A DNA stretch of 64,000 nt from an uncultured Flavobacteriales bacterium (lineage in GTDB: Bacteria; Bacteroidota; Bacteroidia; Flavobacteriales_G; Salibacteraceae), in the NCBI GenBank assembly GCA_937899835.1, contig CALCCE010000306.1:1-64000 (forward strand), read 5' to 3'. Both the position numbers and the translations under genes were made by a program. The first letter of the stretch is position 1. Each line of letters opens with the position of its first letter. This document shows positions 55,085-63,017 of the stretch, piece after piece. The notes beneath the pieces are model-generated. The model ran no database searches, was not told where the DNA came from, and saw nothing but the letters and a program-made list of their open reading frames with translations.

Positions 55085-56390
55085 CAAAGTACTCTTGTTT
55101 ACCGGGATGTTGATTCTTGGTTTGGTTGGGGTCAACAGAGCGCAAGACACCTTGAAGCTGGAGCAAGCCATCAACCGCACCCTTCGACAGAATCACGGCA
55201 TTAAGGTGGCCCGAATGGAGGCAGCGGTGAGTGCCAACCAAGCCACCCGTGGAAATGCTGGTTTGTTGCCCACTTTGGGAGTAACAGCAGGAGGAAATTA
55301 CAGCCGCAAAGACACCCGCCTTGAATTGGCCGGCGACAACCCGGATATCGATCAGCCAGGAGCGCAAAGTACCGGCTATAATGTGGCCTTAACTACTTCC
55401 TACTCATTAGTAGGCATGCGATCGGTATACACCTACGAACAATTGCGGGTGCAGTCGGAATTTGCCCGGTTACAATCCAGGGCAACCATCGAAAACACGC
55501 TTATCAACCTTATTGTGGCTTATTATGAGGCGGCCGGATATCAGGAGCAGCTCTCCATTTCGGAAGCCAACATGAAAATTTCACGCGAGCGCTACCAGCG
55601 GGCACGCCTCAACTTCGGGTACGGAAACACCACCCGGGTAGAGGTGCTCAATGCGCAGGTAGATTTGAATACCGACAGTGTTTCGCTCAAAAATGCGCGC
55701 GTCAACTTGGCCAACAGCAAACGCAACCTGGCCTATTTAATGGGGGAACCCGAGGCCACCTTTTTCCTTGGCCGCAAGGTTGATTTTGCTGAAGAAATGA
55801 CGGTAGAGCAATTGCAACGGTTGGCCCTTTCGAACAACGTTTCCATTTTGCAGGCCGCCAGCAACATTCGCAATGCGCAACTCAACCAGCAAATTGCGCG
55901 TCAAAACCGTTTGCCCAGCCTCAACCTAACCGGGAGCTATGGCCTCAACCAAACCAATACCGATGCCGGTATTGTTACCAGCAACCGGTCGGTGGGTTTA
56001 GAAGGGGGGATCACTATGAGCTACAACCTGTTTAATGGAGGTCAAACCAGCACTCAAATTCGCAATGCGCAGCTGGCCATGGAGTCCAACCAGGAGTTGC
56101 AAAAAGATGCCGAGGAGTTGATCCGCAAAGAGGTGACCAACGGTCTTGCCACGTATCAAAACAGTTTGGAAGTGCTGGTACTGGAACAGCTAAGCGTGGA
56201 AACTGCCTTGCTCAACTTTGAACGCACCAAGGAGCAATTTGAATTGGGCAACCTTACCACCACACAATTCCGCGAAGCACAGCTCAACCTTACACAGGCC
56301 CGCAGCAGAATTGTCAATGCCCGTTTTCAGGCCAAAGTAGCAGAGCTCCAGCTTTTGCGGCTCACCGGGTCGTTGGTTTCCGGAGAGTAG
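55074..56390 (+). CDS. TolC-family outer-membrane efflux protein
   Basis: The 438-residue outer-membrane channel has a signal peptide (VLLFTGMLILGLVGVNRAQ) and the two long helical repeats of the family: AINRTLRQNHGIKVARMEAAVSANQA (about 27) and LALSNNVSILQAASNIRNAQLNQQIA (about 245). It is the last gene of the efflux operon and overlaps the pump gene by 11 bases. It converges on an unrelated minus-strand gene 13 bases away. Confidence 0.93.
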   Translation: MMHSKVLLFTGMLILGLVGVNRAQDTLKLEQAINRTLRQNHGIKVARMEAAVSANQATRGNAGLLPTLGVTAGGNYSRKDTRLELAGDNPDIDQPGAQSTGYNVALTTSYSLVGMRSVYTYEQLRVQSEFARLQSRATIENTLINLIVAYYEAAGYQEQLSISEANMKISRERYQRARLNFGYGNTTRVEVLNAQVDLNTDSVSLKNARVNLANSKRNLAYLMGEPEATFFLGRKVDFAEEMTVEQLQRLALSNNVSILQAASNIRNAQLNQQIARQNRLPSLNLTGSYGLNQTNTDAGIVTSNRSVGLEGGITMSYNLFNGGQTSTQIRNAQLAMESNQELQKDAEELIRKEVTNGLATYQNSLEVLVLEQLSVETALLNFERTKEQFELGNLTTTQFREAQLNLTQARSRIVNARFQAKVAELQLLRLTGSLVSGE

Positions 56391-56403
56391 GTAATCAACG
56401 AAT

Positions 56404-57069
56404 TTATTTTGTGAAGGGCTTTAGCTTTTTCAAGGCGGGGTCGATCTTCACTTCGCGTGCCAAATAACTCATCCAGTTGCGTGCTTTGCTTAGGGGGTGA
56501 TCCGGAAATTGAGCATCGTACCCGGCGGCTTCTGCCAGGTTCATCAGATTGCCCGACTGAATGCTGTGGTCGTAAGGATCAGCCGTCCACCCGACAATGC
56601 TGTCGTCTTCCATTTGAATCATTCCTTTGCTCAGCATTTTGGGCATGATCATCGCCTCGCGCTTCCCGGTCAGGCCCATCTCGGCCGCCTGAATTTTTAA
56701 AACAAAACTGTATTTCGCGAAGGGCAGCGTAAAGGCTCCGAGGTACGACATGCCCTTGGGTTTCTGTGGAAATTTGAAAAGCGTTCGAACCGCTGGAAAC
56801 CCTTGCCAGTCAAACATCTCTACTTCGATTAAACCCCCTTGGGCAGGAGCTAGTTGCTGGCGGTAGTATTGCCTGAGAGCAGTGGTGTTTTTCAACGTGG
56901 GCAAATCGGGTTTTGTGGCGAAAAAGTGTACCGATAACGCCATGTCATTGGTGGGCGGCATCCATTGTTTCATACCGGTTTCCGACTTTACCAAATCCCA
57001 ATCGGTTTTGGGCAAGGTGATAGAGGTAAGGCTCGGCCGCGGAGAAGCAAAGAATTGAAACGGTGCCAT
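56404..57069 (-). CDS. Soluble protein of unknown function
   Basis: The 221-residue protein has no signal peptide or membrane helix. Sequence is mixed alpha/beta with a Trp-rich beginning (TDWDLVKSETGMKQWMPP) and segments such as GLIEVEMFDWQGFPAVRTLFKF and GMSYLGAFTLPFAKYSFVLKI. I do not recognise the family. It lies 6 bases downstream of the DinB/YfiT-like gene in the same direction, so the two are likely co-expressed. Confidence 0.8.
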   Translation of the reverse strand: MAPFQFFASPRPSLTSITLPKTDWDLVKSETGMKQWMPPTNDMALSVHFFATKPDLPTLKNTTALRQYYRQQLAPAQGGLIEVEMFDWQGFPAVRTLFKFPQKPKGMSYLGAFTLPFAKYSFVLKIQAAEMGLTGKREAMIMPKMLSKGMIQMEDDSIVGWTADPYDHSIQSGNLMNLAEAAGYDAQFPDHPLSKARNWMSYLAREVKIDPALKKLKPFTK

Positions 57070-57075
57070 GGAAAA

Positions 57076-57615
57076 TCAGTTGTATCGGCCTTTGGCGTTC
57101 AAGGCCTGCTCAATGTGCGCCAGGTGGTGAGCGCAATGCCAGCCATAATTATCGATGTTTTGGTCCAATCGGAGTCTTTCGTTGGTGGCAGGATGCACAA
57201 AAGTGCGCTGCAAATCTGTTTCCGAAAGCGAACGCAAAAGCAATGTCCATTTTCGGTGCAAGGCACGCAGTAAAGTTATGGAATCAGAAAGGTCATCCTC
57301 CTGGCTGTCTACCAAAAGTGCCCAGCGGTCTTCTTCGTAGGGCCGAATGGTAGGATCTTCCTCCGTAAGCGCCAGCTTGAAACGAATCAAACTGTTCATG
57401 TGGCTGTCTGCACAGTGGTGCACTACTTGTTTCACCGTCCAGCCTTCGGGGCGGTAGCGCCAGTTTTTCTGCTCCACCAACAATCCGTTCACCAGCTTAT
57501 CCACCGCATCGGGAAAGGCTGCGATGGTAGTAATCCCTCGTTGCACTTGCTCAGCGCTCACCTCATTCGGATGCTGCCATTCACCAATAGGAAAGGAAAG
57601 GGAGGTCTGGATCAT
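57076..57615 (-). CDS. YfiT/BstA-like DinB-fold putative metal-dependent hydrolase
   Basis: The 179-residue protein is a four-helix DinB-fold protein. The likely metal ligands are three His residues: VVHHCADSHMN (about 65-75) and WHCAHHLAHI (about 158-167). The stretch WRYRPEGWTVKQVVHH is typical of the YfiT branch, in which BstA transfers bacillithiol; other members act on unknown small molecules. It is probably a detoxification enzyme, though the thiol used cannot be read. It is followed after 6 bases by an unknown gene and starts 9 bases after the WG-repeat gene ends. Confidence 0.9.
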   Translation of the reverse strand: MIQTSLSFPIGEWQHPNEVSAEQVQRGITTIAAFPDAVDKLVNGLLVEQKNWRYRPEGWTVKQVVHHCADSHMNSLIRFKLALTEEDPTIRPYEEDRWALLVDSQEDDLSDSITLLRALHRKWTLLLRSLSETDLQRTFVHPATNERLRLDQNIDNYGWHCAHHLAHIEQALNAKGRYN

Positions 57616-57624
57616 GGGCGTTGC

Positions 57625-59556
57625 TCAATTTCTGCTTAAATGCTCCCAATAAAGCTGATGGATGTCATAATAATCGTAGTCAGGAGCTTGGAAAAATTGC
57701 CCCCAATTGATACTCATGGGAACAGCATTAGAGTAAATGGCCGTCATTTCTTTGGCATTGGCATCTGCATAAGTGTAAATACAGGCACGCACTTGGGTGT
57801 TGTATGCGCCAGTAAACTTGGGAATTACAAAATCTACGCAACTCCCATTGGGAAATTTAAATGGGGGTGACATGTTACCACAGCCTGTTTTATAGGTATA
57901 GAGAATATCTTGCCACTGATGGTTCGAATCCAAAGCCTGTAGCATACAACTAACATCTCCATACATCAAAACTGAATCGGAAGTGGCGTTTCTTAGTTGA
58001 AGCGGATATCCCTCGAATCTTTCTTGAAAAGTCAAAATGGAGTCGGTATCGATCTCTACGGAAACAGTTTTTTCCTCAGGATAGGAAGGTGGGAGGCTAT
58101 CGTAGTAATGAAGTCTGGAGGGATTGCCTATTTCTTGCCAGGTACGAGGCGGTAATATTTCTGATTTAAAATACAATGACAATGTCATCATGTAATCCAG
58201 GTTGAGGGGAAGCAGGCTCGAATCCAAAGGCTCCTGCCATAGCAGGTTTTCTTCTAAATCATAATAGGCGGGTCGCTTGTCTACCAGGGCGTAGAATATA
58301 TTGTCCGCACTTCTGTCGAAGTTGAGGTGCTGGTACGACTTTTTCGAGAGGCTATCGGTTCGAATGTTCCAAAACGAGGCACTATCAAAATAGTCAACGA
58401 TTACGATGTTTCCTCTTCGATCCAGGTATTTTGTAGAAAAGTTTCGCGGAGGGTGCAACGCATGGAGCCCGGTATCAATCACGGTCCATCCCTCTTCAAA
58501 CTCATAACAGCCCAAACCATCCTCAAAGGCAGTTCGATGATTAAAATCGTCGTGTGTGTTACAGATGTTAAAAATGGGTTGAGAATGACGCAATACTCCC
58601 CCCTTGTCAACAAGCCAATATCTATATTCCTTGTCCCATACGAGTGCTGTTCTATCGCAAAATGAAGAGATATCATACCAGATTTCACTTTTGTGAATCT
58701 GCCTGCCTAAAGTGTCAAATATATAAATGGTAGGAAAGGTGTTGGAGTCTTCAATTTTTTCATGAGAAACAGTTAAGGCAATTCTCCCTTCTTCGTCTCC
58801 CTGTTCGTAAAGCTGAAAAGTGATGTAATTCTCAGTATCCAATTGGAAACGTTTTTCACCGTACCGATTCACTGCAAAAATTTTATTGCTTCTTTTCTCT
58901 TTTGCAAAGGCAATTGGTCCATAAAAAGGATTAACCCACTTAAATTCGTTGAATTGGGGAGCCACTTGCCCGGTAGTATCTAAAATAGCATAGTGCCTCC
59001 CACCGGTATCGTTTTTGAAACCCCCACAAGTGATGCCACGGTAGAAAGGTCCTAAATCATCGTATAAGGTATCGATGACCAGGGTGCCGGTTTGGTTGAT
59101 CCTACCCAGTTTTCCCGATCGGACAACCACATTGGCAAAACCATCTTTGAATTCTTGAACTTCTATAAAATTGGTGTCTAAGGTGTCGCCACGCACATTG
59201 ATGTAATATTCCTTGCTGCCATCACTCACGGTTGCCCATCCCGATTGAAACGATTCGGCAGCGGCATAAACGGGAGGCAGCACCCATTCGCCCTGGGTGT
59301 TGATGTAGCCGAAATAGGCATTTTCTCTTGCGGGGGCAAGTCCATTGGCAAAGGGTTTGGCATTGTGAAACTTGGGCGGGATCACCACAGTACCATGTTG
59401 GTCCATAAAGCCGTACCGCTGGTGTTCGCGAATGAGAAATAGCGCAGTAGTCTCGGGTTCGGAAAGGGAATTGCACCCTCCAAAAAGCATTGGAAGCAAT
59501 AGCAACGGGAACACCCGTTTTGCTTTAGAGGTCAACTTCAGAATAATGCTAATCAT
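57625..59556 (-). CDS. WG-repeat lipoprotein
   Basis: The 643-residue protein starts at the ATG at 59556 (the earlier reading lacks a proper signal). The signal sequence ends in the lipobox LFGGC (Cys about 28). The first 250 residues are WG beta-hairpin repeats: YGFMDQHGTVVIPPKF, YFGYINTQGEWVLPPVY, LGRINQTGTLVIDTLYD. The remainder has similar but weaker repeats and an unrecognised C-terminal part. WG-repeat proteins are common in Bacteroidota and probably bind surface or envelope partners. A 236-base spacer with a terminator for prc lies upstream. Confidence 0.88.
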   Translation of the reverse strand: MISIILKLTSKAKRVFPLLLLPMLFGGCNSLSEPETTALFLIREHQRYGFMDQHGTVVIPPKFHNAKPFANGLAPARENAYFGYINTQGEWVLPPVYAAAESFQSGWATVSDGSKEYYINVRGDTLDTNFIEVQEFKDGFANVVVRSGKLGRINQTGTLVIDTLYDDLGPFYRGITCGGFKNDTGGRHYAILDTTGQVAPQFNEFKWVNPFYGPIAFAKEKRSNKIFAVNRYGEKRFQLDTENYITFQLYEQGDEEGRIALTVSHEKIEDSNTFPTIYIFDTLGRQIHKSEIWYDISSFCDRTALVWDKEYRYWLVDKGGVLRHSQPIFNICNTHDDFNHRTAFEDGLGCYEFEEGWTVIDTGLHALHPPRNFSTKYLDRRGNIVIVDYFDSASFWNIRTDSLSKKSYQHLNFDRSADNIFYALVDKRPAYYDLEENLLWQEPLDSSLLPLNLDYMMTLSLYFKSEILPPRTWQEIGNPSRLHYYDSLPPSYPEEKTVSVEIDTDSILTFQERFEGYPLQLRNATSDSVLMYGDVSCMLQALDSNHQWQDILYTYKTGCGNMSPPFKFPNGSCVDFVIPKFTGAYNTQVRACIYTYADANAKEMTAIYSNAVPMSINWGQFFQAPDYDYYDIHQLYWEHLSRN

Positions 59557-59724
59557 GACATCGCTCGAAAGGTTAGCACTAAACAAATATAAATGCAGAA
59601 TTGACTCTATCTGCTAAAATCGCTTACGAAGAAGGAAGCTTTGAAGGTGGAGAAAAGCAATCGACACCATTTCGCTGGGTTAAGCCTGCATCGTGAGACT
59701 ATTGGCATTGGCGCTTGATAGGCA

Positions 59725-59758
59725 TAAAAAAAGGGCCATTCCCTAAGGAACAGCCCTT
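59725..59758 (-). terminator. Rho-independent terminator of the prc gene
   Basis: The stem AAGGGC-xx-TTCC / GGAA-xx-GCCCTT (59731-59758) with loop CTAA is followed on the minus strand by a run of seven T. It lies 34 bases past the prc stop. Confidence 0.85.
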
Positions 59759-59792
59759 CATGAGTAGGCCTGGTTGAGGTTCAGTTCTGAGC

Positions 59793-61931
59793 TTAACGCA
59801 TGTCCGAAAGGATATACATCGCTTCGTTCACGTATAAATCGCGGTTCAGCTCTTTCAGCCAGGACTCGTTTAATTTCGTACGGGAGGTATCTGCTTCAAT
59901 ATAAATTAAATCTTCGGGCAAATTGTTCACCTCCAGGGTCTCAATCATTTGTTTGTCCAGGTCTTTCAAACTTTGGCTCTCCTCTTCACGCGCCATGCGC
60001 ATGTTGCGGTAACCCAACCAGTTCAAAGGAATCAAAGACTCGTTTTGTTGGGTTTCGAGGCGCTTGGAGTACTCTTCGATGGTGTTGAAGCCTTCGTTTT
60101 GTGCAATCCGTTTTTCGCTGTTTTCCTTCAGCTGGTCTACCTTGTATTTGGGCGACCAGGCCTTGTATTCCACCGGTTCAATTTTGTCCCAAGGCATCAC
60201 GTATTCTTGCTCCTTTTCTCCGGTCTCGATGTATTGGTAGCGGTCGGGGAAAATAATGTCGGGGGTAACGCCTTTCAACTGCGTAGAGCCACCGTTGATG
60301 CGGTAAAACTTTTGCATGGTGATTTTCACGGCACCCAATGGTTTGATGTTGTTCAATTCATCCGGCAATACATCATCCAAACCAAAGAAGCGTTGAACGG
60401 TACCTTTACCGAAAGAACTGGTGCTGCCCACGATTACTCCGCGGTCATAGTCTTGAATGGCAGCGGCTAAAATCTCGGAAGCGGAAGCGCTGTTGGAATT
60501 TAACATCACCACCAGCGGACCGTCATACACCAATTTGGGGTCGCGATCTCTGTAAACTGTAGGGCTTGCCTGATTTTTATCCCGTACCTGAACGATAGGC
60601 CCTTGCTCAATGAAGAGCCCGGCCATGTCGATGGCGTCCTGTAGAGAGCCACCACCGTTGTCTCTCAAGTCGAGAATAATGCCGCTAACGCCTTCTGCTT
60701 TAAGCTTGATGATTTCTTTCTTCACGTCTGAAGAAGCGTGACGACCGCCTCCACGGCGGGAGAAATCAGCATAAAATTTAGGAAGGTAAATGTAGCCGAC
60801 TGGCTTTTTGGTGTTTTCCTCATTCTTCAGCAGGGCCGATTTGGCATAAGTCGCTTCAATCACCACAATGTCACGAATGATGGGGATGACCTTGATCGTT
60901 CCATCCACTTTTTCAACGGTAAGGCGTACTTCAGTTCCTTTGCGGCCGCGGATGAGTTTTACTGCTTCATCAAGGCGCATCTCCACTACGTCTACGGGTT
61001 CTTCTTCTCCTTGTGCTACCTTGAGAATCAAATCACCAGCCTTCAATTCGCCTTGGCGTGCCGAGGCACTTCCGGGAACAATGCTCGATACTTTGATAAA
61101 GCCGTCACGCTCTACCAACTGTGCACCAATACCCTCCAATTTTCCGGAGATGCTGATGTCGAAATCTTCTTTGTTTTTCGGTGGAAACCAACTGGTGTGA
61201 GGTCCGTGAATGTTTACAATCGAATTGATGTAGAGCGTCAATCGATCATTCTCATCCATTTGTTGCATGCGCTTGTACCAACGGTTGTAGTTTTTAAGCA
61301 CTTTTCCGCGCGCATCTTCTTCCAGTTCTTGAAACGATTTTTCGGTGACCTCTTCGCCTTTCTTCTTTTTCTTTTCCGTTTTTTTCATCTCATCGTACAC
61401 CCGAAAGATGACAGCAAACTTGAGCACCTTGCGCCAGCGATCTTTCAAAGCAGCATCACTATCGGCATAAATGAGTTTATCGGGCTCGGTTTCAATGCTT
61501 TCCTCCTTGTTATAGTCGAAAGGTTGGGCCAGTAATTCTTCGTAAAAACCTTTGACGGTTTCTATCCGCTTGGTAAAAATTTTATCAGAGAGGTTAAAGA
61601 ACTCATAAGCCTTGTCCGAGATTTGATCGTCGATCTTAAACTCAAACGCACTCAGCTGCGCAATTTCCGATTTGGTGAAATAGCGCTTGTTGTAGTCGAG
61701 GCGCTTCAGATACAACTGATAGGCCTTGGAAGAATAATCATCGTTGATGTTGAGGGGATTGTAGTGCCTTCTTTTGAGGCTTTCCATGATCACTTCCATC
61801 AACACCTCATTTTTCTGAGGAGGTTGCACCGCAGGTGCTGGATCGGCATGCGATACCGACTCAGAATAAATCCAGGAACTAAACAGAATTACCGCCAGAA
61901 AAAAGGCGATGTATTTACCGATTCTAATCAT
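59793..61931 (-). CDS. prc: Carboxy-terminal-processing (tail-specific) protease
   Basis: This exported serine protease of 712 residues (family S41) has a signal sequence (YIAFFLAVILFSSWIYS), an N-terminal helical domain with a lysine- and glutamate-rich stretch (KKTEKKKKKGEEV), a PDZ domain (about 240-330, VPGSASARQGELKAGDLIL), and the catalytic core. Catalytic Ser lies in NSNSASASEI (about 480) and Lys in SFGKGTVQ (about 505). A C-terminal DUF3340-like tail follows. In other bacteria Prc cuts cell-wall hydrolases and lipoproteins in the periplasm. It is monocistronic, with a possible promoter just upstream and a strong terminator behind. Confidence 0.95.
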   Translation of the reverse strand: MIRIGKYIAFFLAVILFSSWIYSESVSHADPAPAVQPPQKNEVLMEVIMESLKRRHYNPLNINDDYSSKAYQLYLKRLDYNKRYFTKSEIAQLSAFEFKIDDQISDKAYEFFNLSDKIFTKRIETVKGFYEELLAQPFDYNKEESIETEPDKLIYADSDAALKDRWRKVLKFAVIFRVYDEMKKTEKKKKKGEEVTEKSFQELEEDARGKVLKNYNRWYKRMQQMDENDRLTLYINSIVNIHGPHTSWFPPKNKEDFDISISGKLEGIGAQLVERDGFIKVSSIVPGSASARQGELKAGDLILKVAQGEEEPVDVVEMRLDEAVKLIRGRKGTEVRLTVEKVDGTIKVIPIIRDIVVIEATYAKSALLKNEENTKKPVGYIYLPKFYADFSRRGGGRHASSDVKKEIIKLKAEGVSGIILDLRDNGGGSLQDAIDMAGLFIEQGPIVQVRDKNQASPTVYRDRDPKLVYDGPLVVMLNSNSASASEILAAAIQDYDRGVIVGSTSSFGKGTVQRFFGLDDVLPDELNNIKPLGAVKITMQKFYRINGGSTQLKGVTPDIIFPDRYQYIETGEKEQEYVMPWDKIEPVEYKAWSPKYKVDQLKENSEKRIAQNEGFNTIEEYSKRLETQQNESLIPLNWLGYRNMRMAREEESQSLKDLDKQMIETLEVNNLPEDLIYIEADTSRTKLNESWLKELNRDLYVNEAMYILSDMR

Positions 61932-61968
61932 GCTTGTTGTTGCGTTTCGGGGCTACTGCGCGAATCTC

Positions 61969-62001
61969 TAAAATTACTCTACCGACTTCTACTAACCAAA
62001 A
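61969..62001 (-). promoter_or_regulatory. Possible promoter of prc
   Basis: On the minus strand TTTTGG (61996-62001) is followed after exactly 19 bases by TAATTTTA (61969-61976), one base off TAnnTTTG. Transcription would start near 61962, about 30 bases before the prc ATG. Confidence 0.45.
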
Positions 62002-62083
62002 AGCCCCCTGTTTTATTTCATGCGCCAAGTTGAGTGCATTCAAAAAGCAGGCCAGTTGAATCCTTTACAAAAAAACTTAGCCT

Positions 62084-62122
62084 AAAAACGTTTCTCCTCC
62101 TCGATGGGTTACGGAGAAACGT
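62084..62122 (-). terminator. Terminator overlapping the end of the LD-carboxypeptidase gene
   Basis: A perfect ten-pair stem ACGTTTCTCC/GGAGAAACGT (62088-62097 with 62113-62122) has the stop codon of the gene inside its loop; on the minus strand it is followed by TTTTAGG and a further T-run. Confidence 0.65.
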
Positions 62123-63011
62123 ATTGCAAACGGGTGCCTTTGTCCGAAGGCGTCAACCTTACCCTGTAGCCGCAAAATAGCGCCCGATTTTCGGGCCCGT
62201 GTTCACAGGGAAAACCCGTCCACAACGGGAGGTTGTTTTGCCGGGCAAATTCCACAAATAAGGTTTCACTTTTGGATTGCCCTTCCGGGGAACTTGCAAG
62301 GTTACCAACCAAGATTCCCTTCAATTGTTTTAGCCGTCTGGTCCGATGCAGCTGTAAAAGCATCCGGTCGATCCGATACGGGGCCTCGCCCACTTCTTCC
62401 GTAAACAAAATACTGTCGGTCCAATCGGGTTCTGAAACGGTTCCGAGCAGATGTACCAGCAAGCTAAGGTTGCCACCCAACAGGCGTCCTTCGATGGGCG
62501 CTCCCCGATGATTGCCTTCGAAATACAAGTCTTGCGGGCCATCAAATAATGCCTTGCGCACCGATTTCCGGGCAGCTTCATATCCCTTGCGCGGATATTC
62601 CACCGGCATTGGACCGTGGATGCTGCAAAAGTTCATTTGATTGAGGTGCAGATGCAGCGCTGTAATGTCGCTGTAGCCAACGATCCATTTGGGCGCTTTG
62701 CGAAACCCGGTGAAATCCAGCTGATCCAGTAAACGGGAGGTGCCGTAACCACCGCGCAAGCAAATGATGGCCCTGATTTCGGGATCATCCAGGGCACTTT
62801 GCAAATCGGCCAGCCGGTCGGCATCCGGTGCGGCAAAATGATAATAGGAATCATGCTGCCCATCAGCAGAAGGGCTTACCTCGGGCTGCAGCCCCCAGGA
62901 GCGCAGCAGCTGTTCCACTTGAGCAATCAGGCCCTCGAACTCAACAATCGATTTGCCGGGCGCAACCAGGGCTACCCGGTCGTTGGCTTTCAAAAAGGGA
63001 GCGGGTATCAT
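62109..63011 (-). CDS. LD-carboxypeptidase (peptidase family S66)
   Basis: This cytoplasmic serine peptidase of 300 residues trims the terminal D-Ala from tetrapeptide muropeptides during wall recycling. Signatures: N-terminal LKANDRVALVAPGKSI (8-23), the RGGYGTSRLLDQL segment (about 87-99), the nucleophile Ser in GYSDITALHLHL (about 113), and the catalytic Glu/His region at LLGGNLSLLVHLLG and PCEHGPENRALFCGY. The gene ends 6 bases after the EgtD-like gene begins its downstream spacer, that is, the two are adjacent and co-directional with 6 bases between them. Confidence 0.93.
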   Translation of the reverse strand: MIPAPFLKANDRVALVAPGKSIVEFEGLIAQVEQLLRSWGLQPEVSPSADGQHDSYYHFAAPDADRLADLQSALDDPEIRAIICLRGGYGTSRLLDQLDFTGFRKAPKWIVGYSDITALHLHLNQMNFCSIHGPMPVEYPRKGYEAARKSVRKALFDGPQDLYFEGNHRGAPIEGRLLGGNLSLLVHLLGTVSEPDWTDSILFTEEVGEAPYRIDRMLLQLHRTRRLKQLKGILVGNLASSPEGQSKSETLFVEFARQNNLPLWTGFPCEHGPENRALFCGYRVRLTPSDKGTRLQYVSP

Positions 63012-63017
63012 GGGTAC

